Below the pieces are notes generated by a model that worked only from the letters and a program-made list of their open reading frames with translations, was not told the origin of the DNA and did no database searches. The position numbers and the translations under genes are program-made. Positions 1 through 6,358 of a DNA stretch of 7,646 nt are shown here, in pieces. The stretch comes from an uncultured Granulosicoccaceae bacterium (GTDB lineage Bacteria > Pseudomonadota > Gammaproteobacteria > CALCKW01), in assembly GCA_937941555.1 (NCBI GenBank), contig CALDHJ010000209.1, positions 1 through 7,646 on the forward strand, in the 5' to 3' direction. The number at the start of each line of letters is the position of its first letter. The first letter of the stretch is position 1.

Positions 1-612
1 GGTAGCGAGGTGGATGGCATTGAGTGCATTGGGGGCGAGCGCGGAGTGCCCGGCCTGCCCGGTGCAGGTCGCACGCAGCGCGATCTTGCCCTTGTGGCCG
101 GTCGCGATGTTCATTGACGTGGGCTCGCCGACAATGCACACCGCCGGTTGCTCGGGCGCACTTTTCATCACGTCGATCAGCCTCTGCACACCTATGCAGC
201 CGATCTCTTCGTCGTAGGAGAGTGCCAGGTGCAAGGGTGTGTGCAGGTTGCGGTTGCTGGCGAGCTTGGCGGCCCGCAGGGCGCACGCGATGAAGCCTTT
301 CATGTCGCATGTGCCGCGGCCGAACAATTTGCCTTCGTCCTCGGTGAGTTCGAATGCCGGGCGCGTCCAGTCCTGGCCGTCGATCGGTACGACATCCGTG
401 TGCCCGGACAGCATCACGCCGCGGCCGGTGTCGGGGCCAAGGCTTGCATAAAGGTTGGCCTTGGTCTTGTCGGAGTTGTAGATGCGCTGTGTTCTTGCAC
501 CACAGGATTCGAGGTAGTTCTCGCACCATTCGATCAAGGCGAGATTGGAATCTCGGCTGACGGTCGGGAAGGCAATGAGGGTGTCGAGCAGGTCGCGCGA
601 AGGAGTTGGCAT
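1..612 (-). CDS. argE: Acetylornithine deacetylase-family M20 metallopeptidase, C-terminus cut by window edge
   Basis: Predicted cytoplasmic dinuclear-zinc amidohydrolase that removes an acetyl group from an N-acetylated amino acid or amine; ArgE proper converts N2-acetylornithine to ornithine plus acetate. I translated the minus strand from the ATG at 612, giving 204 codons, about half of the usual ~380 residues; the rest lies left of base 1. Visible M20 motifs: SGHTDVVP (metal His71, Asp73), GRGTCDMKG (bridging Asp103), YDEEIG (general base Glu135, metal Glu136), VGEPTS (Glu163), then HKGK and AGHSALAP (His189) opening the dimerisation domain. No in-frame ATG or GTG lies just upstream, and no clear Shine-Dalgarno precedes 612. 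It is divergent from a second, unrelated deacetylase. With polyamine genes next door, an acylated polyamine or amino acid is a possible alternative substrate; the family is sure, the substrate is not. Confidence 0.93.
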   Translation of the reverse strand, partial: MPTPSRDLLDTLIAFPTVSRDSNLALIEWCENYLESCGARTQRIYNSDKTKANLYASLGPDTGRGVMLSGHTDVVPIDGQDWTRPAFELTEDEGKLFGRGTCDMKGFIACALRAAKLASNRNLHTPLHLALSYDEEIGCIGVQRLIDVMKSAPEQPAVCIVGEPTSMNIATGHKGKIALRATCTGQAGHSALAPNALNAIHLAT

Positions 613-787
613 GGGTCGGATCGGGCGGTGCGGGAACCTGAAGTGTGACGAACTTGGGCGGCCTTGGCCAGGCAGATGTAGGTGCGTGGTCGGAGAGTGG
701 CGAAGGTAACCTGTCAGAAGCGGTATTTTGCCGCGGAAGTTTGTCTGGTGTACGGTCGGGAATTGCGACTGATCGGTGTTTGGGATG
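613..787. promoter_or_regulatory. Divergent intergenic region between the two deacetylase genes
   Basis: This 175-bp spacer separates the minus-strand argE-like gene from the plus-strand HDAC-like gene, so it should hold promoters for both directions. I searched it on both strands and found no convincing -35/-10 pair. TTGTCT at 741-746 lacks a -10 at the right distance, and TATTTT at 723-728 lacks a -35. I saw no long inverted repeat that would mark an operator. The call rests on gene orientation only. Confidence 0.45.
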
Positions 788-1885
788 ATGCGTACGGGCT
801 GGCAATTTAACGAGATCTACCTCTGGCACGACACCCAGACCTTCAACCAGTTTTTTCGACCCGGGTTGCAGGTGCAGCCGGGGGAGCACGCCGAACACCC
901 TGAAACCAAGCGGCGATTTCGCAACCTGCTCGATGTCAGCGGTGTGCTGGAGAAGCTGACACTGATCAAGGCCTCGGTCGCGTCCGATGGAGCGCTCCGA
1001 CGGTTTCATACGCCACAGTACCTCGATCAGCTCCGGCAGCTCAGCGCTGGTGAGGGGGGCGAGATCAGCCCGAGCACACCGATGGGGCCCGGAAGCTTCG
1101 ACATTGCCGCCCTTGCTGCGGGTGGCGCCATTGCCGCAGTTGACGCCGTACTCGACGGCGATGTGGACAACGCCTATGCCCTGTTGCGCCCGCCGGGCCA
1201 CCACGCACTGGCGGATCAGGCTATGGGGTTTTGCCTGCTCGGAAATGGGGCAATCGCGGTGCACCATGCGAGGGCAGTCAGGGGGCTCGAACGTGTCGCG
1301 GTCATTGACTGGGACGTGCACCACGGCAACGGCACCCAGAGCGCGTTCTACGGCGACCCGAGCGTCTTGACCCTGTCGATCCACCAGGACAGCCTGTTTC
1401 CGGTCGGATCGGGCGCGTTGGACGAGGTCGGTGAGGGCGCTGGCCAGGGTTTCAATATCAATGTGCCGCTGCCGGCGGGATCAGGGGAAGGCGCTTATCT
1501 CGCGGTCATGGAGCGCGTGGTCCGTCCCGCCCTTGTACGCTTTGCACCAGAATTGATCGTTGTGAGTTGCGGATTTGATGCGTCTGCCATGGACCCGCTC
1601 GGACACATGATGTTGAGCTCCGAAAGCTACCGCCAGATGACGCGCTCGGTACTCGACACCGCGCAAGCCTGCGGGCATGGTCGGGTGGTGATGCTGCATG
1701 AGGGCGGGTACTCTGCGCCCTATGTTCCGTATTGCGGGCAGGCGGTGGTCGAAGCACTGTGCGGTCTGGAGACAGTGGTTGAAGATCCCTGGCTGGGTGA
1801 TATCCCACACTACGGTGGGCAATCGCTCCAGCCTCATCAATCCAGTGTGATCGAGTCGGTCTGTCTGGCGCACCGTCTCGGATAG
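788..1885 (+). CDS. Class II histone-deacetylase-like amidohydrolase (HDAH/acetylpolyamine amidohydrolase superfamily)
   Basis: Zinc amidohydrolase of the arginase/deacetylase fold, 365 residues, expected to hydrolyse acetyl-amide bonds on amines (acetyl-lysine or acetylated polyamines) in the cytoplasm. Seen in order: HPETKRRF near the N-terminus; RPPGHHA (general base/acid His138-His139); MGFCLLGNGAIA; DWDVHHGNGTQ (zinc ligands Asp176 and His178); SCGFDAS (zinc ligand Asp264); HEGGYS (catalytic Tyr308). All catalytic residues are present and the length matches bacterial HDAH of the FB188 type, which it resembles throughout. The HDAC10 gatekeeper position, Glu in that polyamine deacetylase, is Leu271 here (DPLGHM). 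Start: GTG776, ATG785 and ATG788 are all in frame with no good ribosome site; ATG788 fits the N-terminus of relatives best. The neighbouring polyamine importer suggests an acetylated polyamine substrate, but this is inference. Confidence 0.93.
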   Translation: MRTGWQFNEIYLWHDTQTFNQFFRPGLQVQPGEHAEHPETKRRFRNLLDVSGVLEKLTLIKASVASDGALRRFHTPQYLDQLRQLSAGEGGEISPSTPMGPGSFDIAALAAGGAIAAVDAVLDGDVDNAYALLRPPGHHALADQAMGFCLLGNGAIAVHHARAVRGLERVAVIDWDVHHGNGTQSAFYGDPSVLTLSIHQDSLFPVGSGALDEVGEGAGQGFNINVPLPAGSGEGAYLAVMERVVRPALVRFAPELIVVSCGFDASAMDPLGHMMLSSESYRQMTRSVLDTAQACGHGRVVMLHEGGYSAPYVPYCGQAVVEALCGLETVVEDPWLGDIPHYGGQSLQPHQSSVIESVCLAHRLG

Positions 1886-1956
1886 GCGTTGGAGAGCGCA
1901 ACGAAAGGCGAATCCCTGCAGAGCTTTATTCAATTGGTCAAAGTGGTCCCGTTTCA

Positions 1957-1967
1957 CGACACTGTCG
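1957..1967. repeat. Short perfect dyad upstream of the CDGSH gene
   Basis: CGACA-C-TGTCG is a perfect 5+5 inverted repeat around one base. It lies 19 bp before the CDGSH gene's ATG and just ahead of its ribosome-binding site. It could be a small operator or a weak RNA hairpin. It is short enough to occur by chance, and I do not recognise it as a known regulator's site. Confidence 0.25.
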
Positions 1968-1974
1968 AGTCTTC

Positions 1975-1980
1975 AAGGAG
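1975..1980 (+). promoter_or_regulatory. Ribosome-binding site of the CDGSH gene
   Basis: AAGGAG lies 6 nt before the ATG at 1987. This strong Shine-Dalgarno sequence selects that start and supports the small ORF as a real gene over the overlapping longer frame that opens at 1889. Confidence 0.85.
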
Positions 1981-1986
1981 AGTTTC

Positions 1987-2226
1987 ATGTCAGAGCCCCA
2001 TGTCCCACAGAACGCCCCTTATCCCGTCGATGTCGAGTCAGGGAAGACCTACTTCTGGTGTTCTTGCGGCCAATCATGCAATCAACCCTTCTGCGATGGC
2101 AGCCACAAGGGGACAGCGTTCAGCCCGGTCAAATACAGCGCAGAGGTCTCCAAGACGGTGTATTTCTGCGGTTGCAAGGCCAGTGGCAACGCGCCGCTTT
2201 GCGACGGGTCACACAAGGCGTCATGA
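1987..2226 (+). CDS. Small protein with two CDGSH iron-sulfur motifs (mitoNEET-like)
   Basis: A 79-residue soluble protein with two copies of the CDGSH signature, each of which in this family binds a redox-active, acid-labile [2Fe-2S] cluster through three Cys and one His. Motif 1 uses Cys25, Cys27, Cys36 and His40 (FCDGSHKG); motif 2 uses Cys61, Cys63, Cys72 and His76 (LCDGSHKA). All eight ligands are present. There is no signal peptide or membrane anchor, unlike eukaryotic outer-membrane mitoNEET. The start is fixed by a strong ribosome site. It lies 101 bp after the HDAC-like gene and 49 bp before the transporter ATPase, so probably in the same transcription unit. Its biochemical role in bacteria is poorly defined: electron transfer or iron-sulfur storage are usual proposals. 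A redox partnership with the flavoenzyme at the right end is possible but unproven. Confidence 0.93.
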   Translation: MSEPHVPQNAPYPVDVESGKTYFWCSCGQSCNQPFCDGSHKGTAFSPVKYSAEVSKTVYFCGCKASGNAPLCDGSHKAS

Positions 2227-2275
2227 GTGCACGTTTCGTGAGGTATTGCTTTTTCACAACTGACACCGCGGCGCC

Positions 2276-3337
2276 ATGAGTGATGTCGCCAAAGCCCTGA
2301 GCTTTGATCAGGTCGTCAAGGACTACGGGGCGACGCGGGCCCTGCACGGCTTGTCATTCGATATTGGTGAGCGCGAATTCTTCACTTTGCTCGGCCCGTC
2401 GGGCTGCGGCAAAACCACCTTGCTCAGGCTGATCGCCGGATTCGAATCCCTGACATCCGGGCGCATTGCGTTGCAAGGTGAGGATGTTTCGACGCTTGCA
2501 CCCGCCGAGCGCCCCGTCAACACGGTGTTTCAGCACTACGCGCTTTTCCCGCATTTGAGTGTGCACGACAACGTCGGCTTCGGGCTGAAAATGCTCGGAT
2601 GGGATGACGCCCGATCGAAACGACGTGTTGACGACATGCTCGCGATGGTGAAGTTGTCGGATTTTGCAGACAGGCGACCTGCGCAATTGTCGGGTGGTCA
2701 GCAACAGCGCGTCGCGCTTGCACGGGCTATGGCGCCCGAACCGCGTGTGCTTTTGCTCGACGAGCCGCTGTCGGCGCTCGATCTGAAATTGCGCCAAGCG
2801 ATGCGCAGCGAGCTCAAACAACTCCAGCAGGCCTCGGGCATCACCTTTGTGTTTGTCACCCACGATCAGGAAGAGGCGCTCGCGATGTCAGACCGGATCG
2901 CGGTCATGGCCGAGGGGCGGGTGCAACAGATCGGTACCCCGCGTGAAATCTACGACGAACCGGTCAACGCTTTCGTCGCGGACTTCATCGGCCAGAGCAA
3001 CGTGCTGGATGTCGTGCGGGCGGGTGATGGGTGGTCTCTGCTGACCTCGGACTATGTGTTGCAAGCGCAAGGCCGGCCCACAGGCGACGCGGTGCGGTTG
3101 TCGATCCGGCCGGAGCAGTTGTCGTTGACTGTTGGCCATCAGACATCCGACGGTTGGTGTGGTCAGGTCCGGCATGTGAGCTACCTCGGCAGCGGCAGTG
3201 ACATCGCGGTCGACATCGAACACGGCCCCGTCTTGCAGGTTCGCCTGCCGGCGCAGGATGCCGTCGCGGTCACTGTGCAACCCGGTGACCCTGTGACGGT
3301 CAGTGCAAACCCCGGCGCAGCGAGGGTGCTCGGCTAG
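2276..3337 (+). CDS. potA: Spermidine/putrescine-type ABC transporter, ATP-binding subunit
   Basis: ATPase that drives polyamine import from the cytoplasmic face of the inner membrane, 353 residues (E. coli PotA is about 378). Seen: Walker [10 protein letters not shown] (40-48), Q-loop Gln86 ([10 protein letters not shown]), ABC signature LSGGQQQR (138-145), Walker B VLLLDEP (158-164), D-loop SALD, H-loop His196 (VTHDQEEA), then a C-terminal TOBE-type regulatory region from about 235 with RLSIRPEQ near 274-281. Everything needed for ATP hydrolysis is present. It is the first gene of a complete potABCD-ordered cassette and its TAG stop shares one base with the next start (TAGTG). No convincing Shine-Dalgarno precedes ATG2276 (GCGGCGCC just upstream), although the N-terminus is the expected length. 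Substrate class is assigned by the whole cassette; iron or other cation importers share this ATPase type. Confidence 0.93.
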   Translation: MSDVAKALSFDQVVKDYGATRALHGLSFDIGEREFFTLLGPSGCGKTTLLRLIAGFESLTSGRIALQGEDVSTLAPAERPVNTVFQHYALFPHLSVHDNVGFGLKMLGWDDARSKRRVDDMLAMVKLSDFADRRPAQLSGGQQQRVALARAMAPEPRVLLLDEPLSALDLKLRQAMRSELKQLQQASGITFVFVTHDQEEALAMSDRIAVMAEGRVQQIGTPREIYDEPVNAFVADFIGQSNVLDVVRAGDGWSLLTSDYVLQAQGRPTGDAVRLSIRPEQLSLTVGHQTSDGWCGQVRHVSYLGSGSDIAVDIEHGPVLQVRLPAQDAVAVTVQPGDPVTVSANPGAARVLG

Positions 3338-4263
3338 TGGCCGGTGGCGTCACATCCTCTGGTGTGGTCGGCGACAGTTTTGCCGCGGTGCGCACGCGCT
3401 TGCTCGCGCCGAGTTGGCTGGTGCTGCTCTTTTTCATGTTTGCGCCGATGGTGGTGATGCTGATCTATTCCTTCCTGACGAAGGAATTTCGCGGTGGCGT
3501 GATCTGGTCGTTTTCACTCGGCGCGTACGATCAGTTCTTTCTCGACCGTGGGCTGTTCGGCGACGAGCCGCCCAAGATCGAGTGGACCTATATCACTATA
3601 TTCTTGCGGTCGATCTGGCAAGCGCTTGCAGCCACCGTGTTGTGCTTGCTGATCGGATTTCCGACGGCCTATTTCATCGCCACCCGGCCGGTGTCCCAGC
3701 GCACAGCCTGGTTGTTTCTGATTACCGTTCCCTATTGGGTCAATCTCCTGATCCGCACCGTGTCGATGAAATTTCTGATTCGAGACAACGGGCCGCTGAA
3801 CGAGGCGCTGCTGGCGATCGGCTTGATCGACTCGCCACTCGCCCTGATCAATACCGATTTCGCCGTGCAGCTCGGGCTGTTCTACTCCTACCTGCCGTTC
3901 ATGGTGCTGCCGTTGTACGCCTCGATCGAGCGTTACGATTTCACCCTTTCCGAGGCGGCTGCAGATCTCTATGCGAGTCGGCGTGCGGTGTTGTTTCGGG
4001 TGGTGGTGCCAAGCGTGAAGCCCGGTCTGGTTGCGGGTTGTATTCTGGTGTTTGTGCCGAGCCTGGGCGCGTTCCTCGCGCCAGACCTGCTCGGTGGCGC
4101 CAAGAATTTCATGATCGGCTCGCTGATCGAGGAACAGTTCAAGGGCAACGCTGGCAATTGGCCGTTTGGTGCGGCTGTTTCGATGATTCTGTTGACTATC
4201 GTGATGCTGGTGTTGTTGGTGATGGCGCGGAGCCGCACGCGCGACGTCGGGAGCGCGGCGTGA
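3337..4263 (+). CDS. potB: Polyamine-type ABC transporter permease, PotB/PotH-like
   Basis: Inner-membrane permease, 308 residues, forming half of the transport channel. About six hydrophobic segments are visible near 26-46, 92-115, 122-141, 176-195, 230-250 and 279-297. The cytoplasmic EAA coupling loop starts at Glu206 (EAAADLYAS) and ends with VVVPSVKPG. The normally conserved Gly of EAA-x3-G is Tyr212. The downstream LLGG and NWPFG motifs are typical of PotB/PotH. GTG3337 was chosen because it overlaps the ATPase gene's stop by one base, implying translational coupling; a modest GAGGG lies at 3322-3326. The 3' end overlaps the second permease gene by four bases. The N-terminus before the first membrane segment is slightly longer than in E. 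coli PotB. Confidence 0.92.
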   Translation: MAGGVTSSGVVGDSFAAVRTRLLAPSWLVLLFFMFAPMVVMLIYSFLTKEFRGGVIWSFSLGAYDQFFLDRGLFGDEPPKIEWTYITIFLRSIWQALAATVLCLLIGFPTAYFIATRPVSQRTAWLFLITVPYWVNLLIRTVSMKFLIRDNGPLNEALLAIGLIDSPLALINTDFAVQLGLFYSYLPFMVLPLYASIERYDFTLSEAAADLYASRRAVLFRVVVPSVKPGLVAGCILVFVPSLGAFLAPDLLGGAKNFMIGSLIEEQFKGNAGNWPFGAAVSMILLTIVMLVLLVMARSRTRDVGSAA

Positions 4264-5078
4264 GTCGCGCGCATGATGTTCGCCATATGCCGGGATTCGG
4301 TTTCCTCGCCGTGGTGTGCTTGCTGGTGTTGTACCTGCCGTTGTTGGTGGTGATGGTGTATAGCTTCAACGAGTCGAGATCGATCACCCTCTGGGGTGGC
4401 TTCAGTCTGCGCTGGTATGCCGAGATCTTCTACGGACCTGAATCACCGAAGTTCAAGACGGCTGCGTGGAACTCGCTGACCATCGCCTTGATTGCGGCAA
4501 CCTCCGCAACCCTCATCGCCACTTCCGCGGCGATCGCCATGGTCCGTGGCGGTTCCTTCAGGTTGCGCTCGGCGACCTTCGGTCTGATCACCATGCCGAT
4601 CATGGTGCCGGAGATTGTCACTGCGGTTGCCACCCTGGTGTTCTTTTCGAGCATCGGCTTTGTGCTCGGCTACGCGTCCATTCTGGTCGCGCACATCGTC
4701 TTCTGCATCCCCTTCGCGTATCTGCCGATCAGCTCTCGCTTGCAGGGTATCGAGTCGCACTATGACGAAGCTGCGCAGGACCTCTATGCAAATCGGTGGC
4801 AGACCTTCAGGTATGTCTTGTTGCCGATGCTGCTGCCGGGTGTACTCTCGGGTTTCCTGTTGGCGTTCATCATTTCGCTGGACGATTTCATCATCACGAA
4901 TTTCGTCAAGGGGGCGGGGGTGGAAACCCTGCCAACGGCCATTTTTGGCGCGGTGAAACAGGGCATCAAGCCCGACATCATGGCGCTTTCGACCTTGTTG
5001 TTGGGTGTGTCCGTGTTGCTTGTCACCGCATCGTGGTGGTTGGGCCGAAAAGACAGTGCGACACACGATCAACATTAG
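4260..5078 (+). CDS. potC: Polyamine-type ABC transporter permease, PotC/PotI-like
   Basis: Second inner-membrane permease, 272 residues (E. coli PotC about 264), pairing with the upstream one. Hydrophobic segments lie near 13-35, 69-93, 106-130, 136-157, 193-213 and 240-261. The EAA loop begins at Glu170 ([11 protein letters not shown]) and ends in LLPMLLPG; as in the partner, the consensus Gly is Tyr (Tyr176). [11 protein letters not shown] is highly characteristic of PotC. GTG4260 is preferred because GGGAG at 4249-4253 lies 6 nt upstream and the start overlaps the previous stop as GTGA; ATG4287 would give a protein nine residues shorter and has no ribosome site. This frame happens to stay open far upstream through the previous gene, but that part has no transporter features. 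Confidence 0.92.
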   Translation: MSRAHDVRHMPGFGFLAVVCLLVLYLPLLVVMVYSFNESRSITLWGGFSLRWYAEIFYGPESPKFKTAAWNSLTIALIAATSATLIATSAAIAMVRGGSFRLRSATFGLITMPIMVPEIVTAVATLVFFSSIGFVLGYASILVAHIVFCIPFAYLPISSRLQGIESHYDEAAQDLYANRWQTFRYVLLPMLLPGVLSGFLLAFIISLDDFIITNFVKGAGVETLPTAIFGAVKQGIKPDIMALSTLLLGVSVLLVTASWWLGRKDSATHDQH

Positions 5079-5083
5079 GAGGT
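5077..5083 (+). promoter_or_regulatory. Perfect Shine-Dalgarno AGGAGGT overlapping the potC stop
   Basis: AGGAGGT begins inside the TAG stop codon of the second permease gene and lies 7 nt before a GTG at 5091. It is the best match to the anti-Shine-Dalgarno sequence in the window, yet it does not serve the binding-protein gene, whose start is about 140 nt downstream. Confidence 0.6.
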
Positions 5084-5090
5084 GTACTCA

Positions 5091-5165
5091 GTGATCTCGA
5101 AACTGTCCCGGCCAGGTGGCCGCGGCTACCGGGTAAGGCCGCAAGCAAACAGAACGGCAGCCTGA
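5091..5165 (+). CDS. Possible 24-codon leader ORF between permease and binding-protein genes
   Basis: GTG5091 to TGA5165 encodes a 24-residue, strongly basic peptide (five Arg, one Lys; contains RPGGRGYRVRPQ). Its start sits 7 nt behind a perfect AGGAGGT. I recognise no family. It could be translated to keep ribosomes moving into the binding-protein gene, act as a regulatory leader peptide, or be a remnant of an older start. A short GC-rich hairpin lies within it. Evidence is limited to the ribosome site and position; coding by chance is quite possible. Confidence 0.3.
   Translation: MISKLSRPGGRGYRVRPQANRTAA
5109..5142 (+). other. Adjacent short hairpins in the potC-potD spacer
   Basis: CGGCC (5109-5113) pairs with GGCCG (5118-5122) around AGGT, and GCGGC (5122-5126) pairs with GCCGC (5138-5142) around an 11-nt loop. 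The two stems share one base. Neither has a T-tract. Such structures between permease and binding-protein genes can adjust relative transcript levels; this is inference from pairing alone. Confidence 0.35.
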
Positions 5166-5210
5166 ACCGATTGATCGAGACCGACACCGCATGTGCTTAC
5201 CACCCAAGAA

Positions 5211-5216
5211 AAGGAG
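5211..5216 (+). promoter_or_regulatory. Ribosome-binding site of the binding-protein gene
   Basis: AAGGAG lies 8 nt before ATG5225. It fixes the start and is stronger than the sites of the two permease genes, in keeping with the need for excess binding protein. Confidence 0.85.
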
Positions 5217-5224
5217 TCAGTAGG

Positions 5225-6268
5225 ATGAAGACGACATTGTTGAAAACCGGGTTGGCCCTCGGCCTGACCGCCGCGCTCGCGGCGACACCCGCTCAAGCGG
5301 CAGGTAGCCTGTCGATCTATCACTGGTTCGAGTACATCCCGCAGGAGTTGCTCGACAAATTCGCGGCGGAACATGGCGTCGAGGTGACAATGGACACCTA
5401 CGATTCCAATGAATCGATGCTGGCTGCACTCAAGGCCGGCAAACTCGGCAGCTACGACGTCGCGGTGCCGGGTGACTACATGGTCAAGATCATGGCCGGC
5501 GAGGGCATGCTCGACACCATCGCCGACGGAGAACTTGCCAACAAGGGCAACATCGAAGAGCAGTGGTTGGATGTGCCATTCGACCCGATGCGGCAACACT
5601 CGATTCCCTACCAGTGGGGTTCAACGAGCTTTTCGGTCAACCGCGACCAATATGCGGGTGACATCAGCGACACCGCGATGCTGTTCGACCCGCCAGATGA
5701 AGTGAAGGGCAAAATCAACGTACTCGACAGTCAGGGTGAAGTTATGGCCATGGCCTCGATGCACCTCGGAATGCCGCAGTGCTCCACCGATCGCACGCAG
5801 TTGAAAGAGCTTGACGCGTTGCTGCAAAGCGCCAAGGTCCACTGGGCGTCATTCGGTTCCGATGTGGCCAAGGATGTCCTGGTCTCCGGTGACGCCGCGG
5901 TCGGCATGATCTGGAACGGCTTCTCAGCCAAGGGCCGGGCTGAAGGCGCCAACATCGAGTACGCCTACCCGAAGCAGGGCCATGTCGTCTGGATGGACAA
6001 TGTCGTGTTGCTCAAGGACGCACCCAACCGCGATAACGCGCTGAAGTTCATGGACTTCCTGCTCGAGCCCGAGAACATCGCTGCGGTGAGCAATTTCGCT
6101 CAATACATGGCCGGTGTGAACGGTGCCCTGGAGCTTCTGGATGAGTCGTTGCGCACCTCGCCTGAATCCGTTCCCCCGGCGGGATCGGCACCCGGCGTGT
6201 TCGTCGAAGTGTGCGATCAGGCGACACAGGAAGTCTACGACGCGATCTGGACTCGACTGAAGAAGTAA
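5225..6268 (+). CDS. potD: Periplasmic polyamine-binding protein, PotD-like
   Basis: Periplasmic receptor that captures polyamine and delivers it to the permeases, 347 residues (E. coli PotD 348). A Sec signal peptide is clear: MKTTLLK, a hydrophobic core, and probable cleavage after Ala-Gln-Ala (25|26). From memory of E. coli PotD, ligand-site residues line up: Trp34 and Tyr37 (HWFEY), Tyr85 (VPGDYMV), Glu172, Trp230 (GMIWNG), and Trp256 with Asp258 (VWMDN), plus a candidate for Tyr293 at Tyr294. Two differences stand out: Ser83 of PotD is Gly83, and Asp168, which holds a spermidine amine, appears as Ser169. The aromatic box and key acid are kept, so a polyamine or similar cationic amine is likely, but the preferred one may differ. 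Cys186 and Cys330 could form a periplasmic disulfide. The gene follows potC after a 146-nt spacer. Confidence 0.92.
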   Translation: MKTTLLKTGLALGLTAALAATPAQAAGSLSIYHWFEYIPQELLDKFAAEHGVEVTMDTYDSNESMLAALKAGKLGSYDVAVPGDYMVKIMAGEGMLDTIADGELANKGNIEEQWLDVPFDPMRQHSIPYQWGSTSFSVNRDQYAGDISDTAMLFDPPDEVKGKINVLDSQGEVMAMASMHLGMPQCSTDRTQLKELDALLQSAKVHWASFGSDVAKDVLVSGDAAVGMIWNGFSAKGRAEGANIEYAYPKQGHVVWMDNVVLLKDAPNRDNALKFMDFLLEPENIAAVSNFAQYMAGVNGALELLDESLRTSPESVPPAGSAPGVFVEVCDQATQEVYDAIWTRLKK

Positions 6269-6280
6269 GTGTGACCCGGT

Positions 6281-6307
6281 GCGGGGCGGGCAGTCAGCCC
6301 GCTCCGC
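6281..6307 (+). other. Strong 11-bp hairpin after the binding-protein gene
   Basis: Bases 6281-6291 pair with 6297-6307 over 11 bp (one G-T pair, the rest Watson-Crick, nearly all G/C) around the loop AGTCA. It begins 12 nt past the potD stop. The following bases (TCAACCGG) are not T-rich, so it is not a canonical Rho-independent terminator. It more likely protects the 3' end of upstream mRNA or partly attenuates transcription into the amidase gene. Confidence 0.65.
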
Positions 6308-6310
6308 TCA

Positions 6311-6336
6311 ACCGGACTCTGCGGCTGCGCAGCGGT
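6311..6336 (+). other. Second, weaker hairpin before the amidase gene
   Basis: CTGCG (6319-6323) pairs with CGCAG (6328-6332) around GCTG, and an outer ACCG (6311-6314) can pair with CGGT (6333-6336), leaving a 4-nt bulge. It stands 22 nt before the amidase start and just after the stronger hairpin; together they fill the spacer. Confidence 0.4.
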
Positions 6337-6358
6337 CGGCAACACGATGGGAGAACAC

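Noticed and set aside
148..648. 166-codon plus-strand open frame at the left end
   Set aside because: It is antisense to the argE-like gene, whose M20 metal-site motifs are all intact on the minus strand.
2230..2254. Possible terminator before potA: CACG-TTT-CGTG stem followed by a T5 run
   Set aside because: The stem is only 4 bp with a 3-nt loop, and the T-run starts 9 nt after it, so a functional terminator is unlikely.
1889..2263. 124-codon open frame overlapping the CDGSH gene
   Set aside because: It has no ribosome site or family motif, while the overlapping 79-residue frame has a strong ribosome site and eight conserved metal ligands.
3303..4259. Long open frame upstream of potC running through the whole of potB
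   Set aside because: It is the PotC frame left open by high G+C. Its translation over this stretch has no transporter-like hydrophobic segments, and the potB frame there is clearly coding.
4443..5075. 210-codon minus-strand open frame opposite potC
   Set aside because: Translation is Arg/His/Gln-rich with no recognisable motif, typical of an antisense shadow of a GC-rich gene; potC on the other strand is certain.
5171..5199. Internal promoter for potD: TTGATC followed 17 bp later by TGCTTA
   Set aside because: The -35 is fair, but the -10 matches the consensus at only one position.
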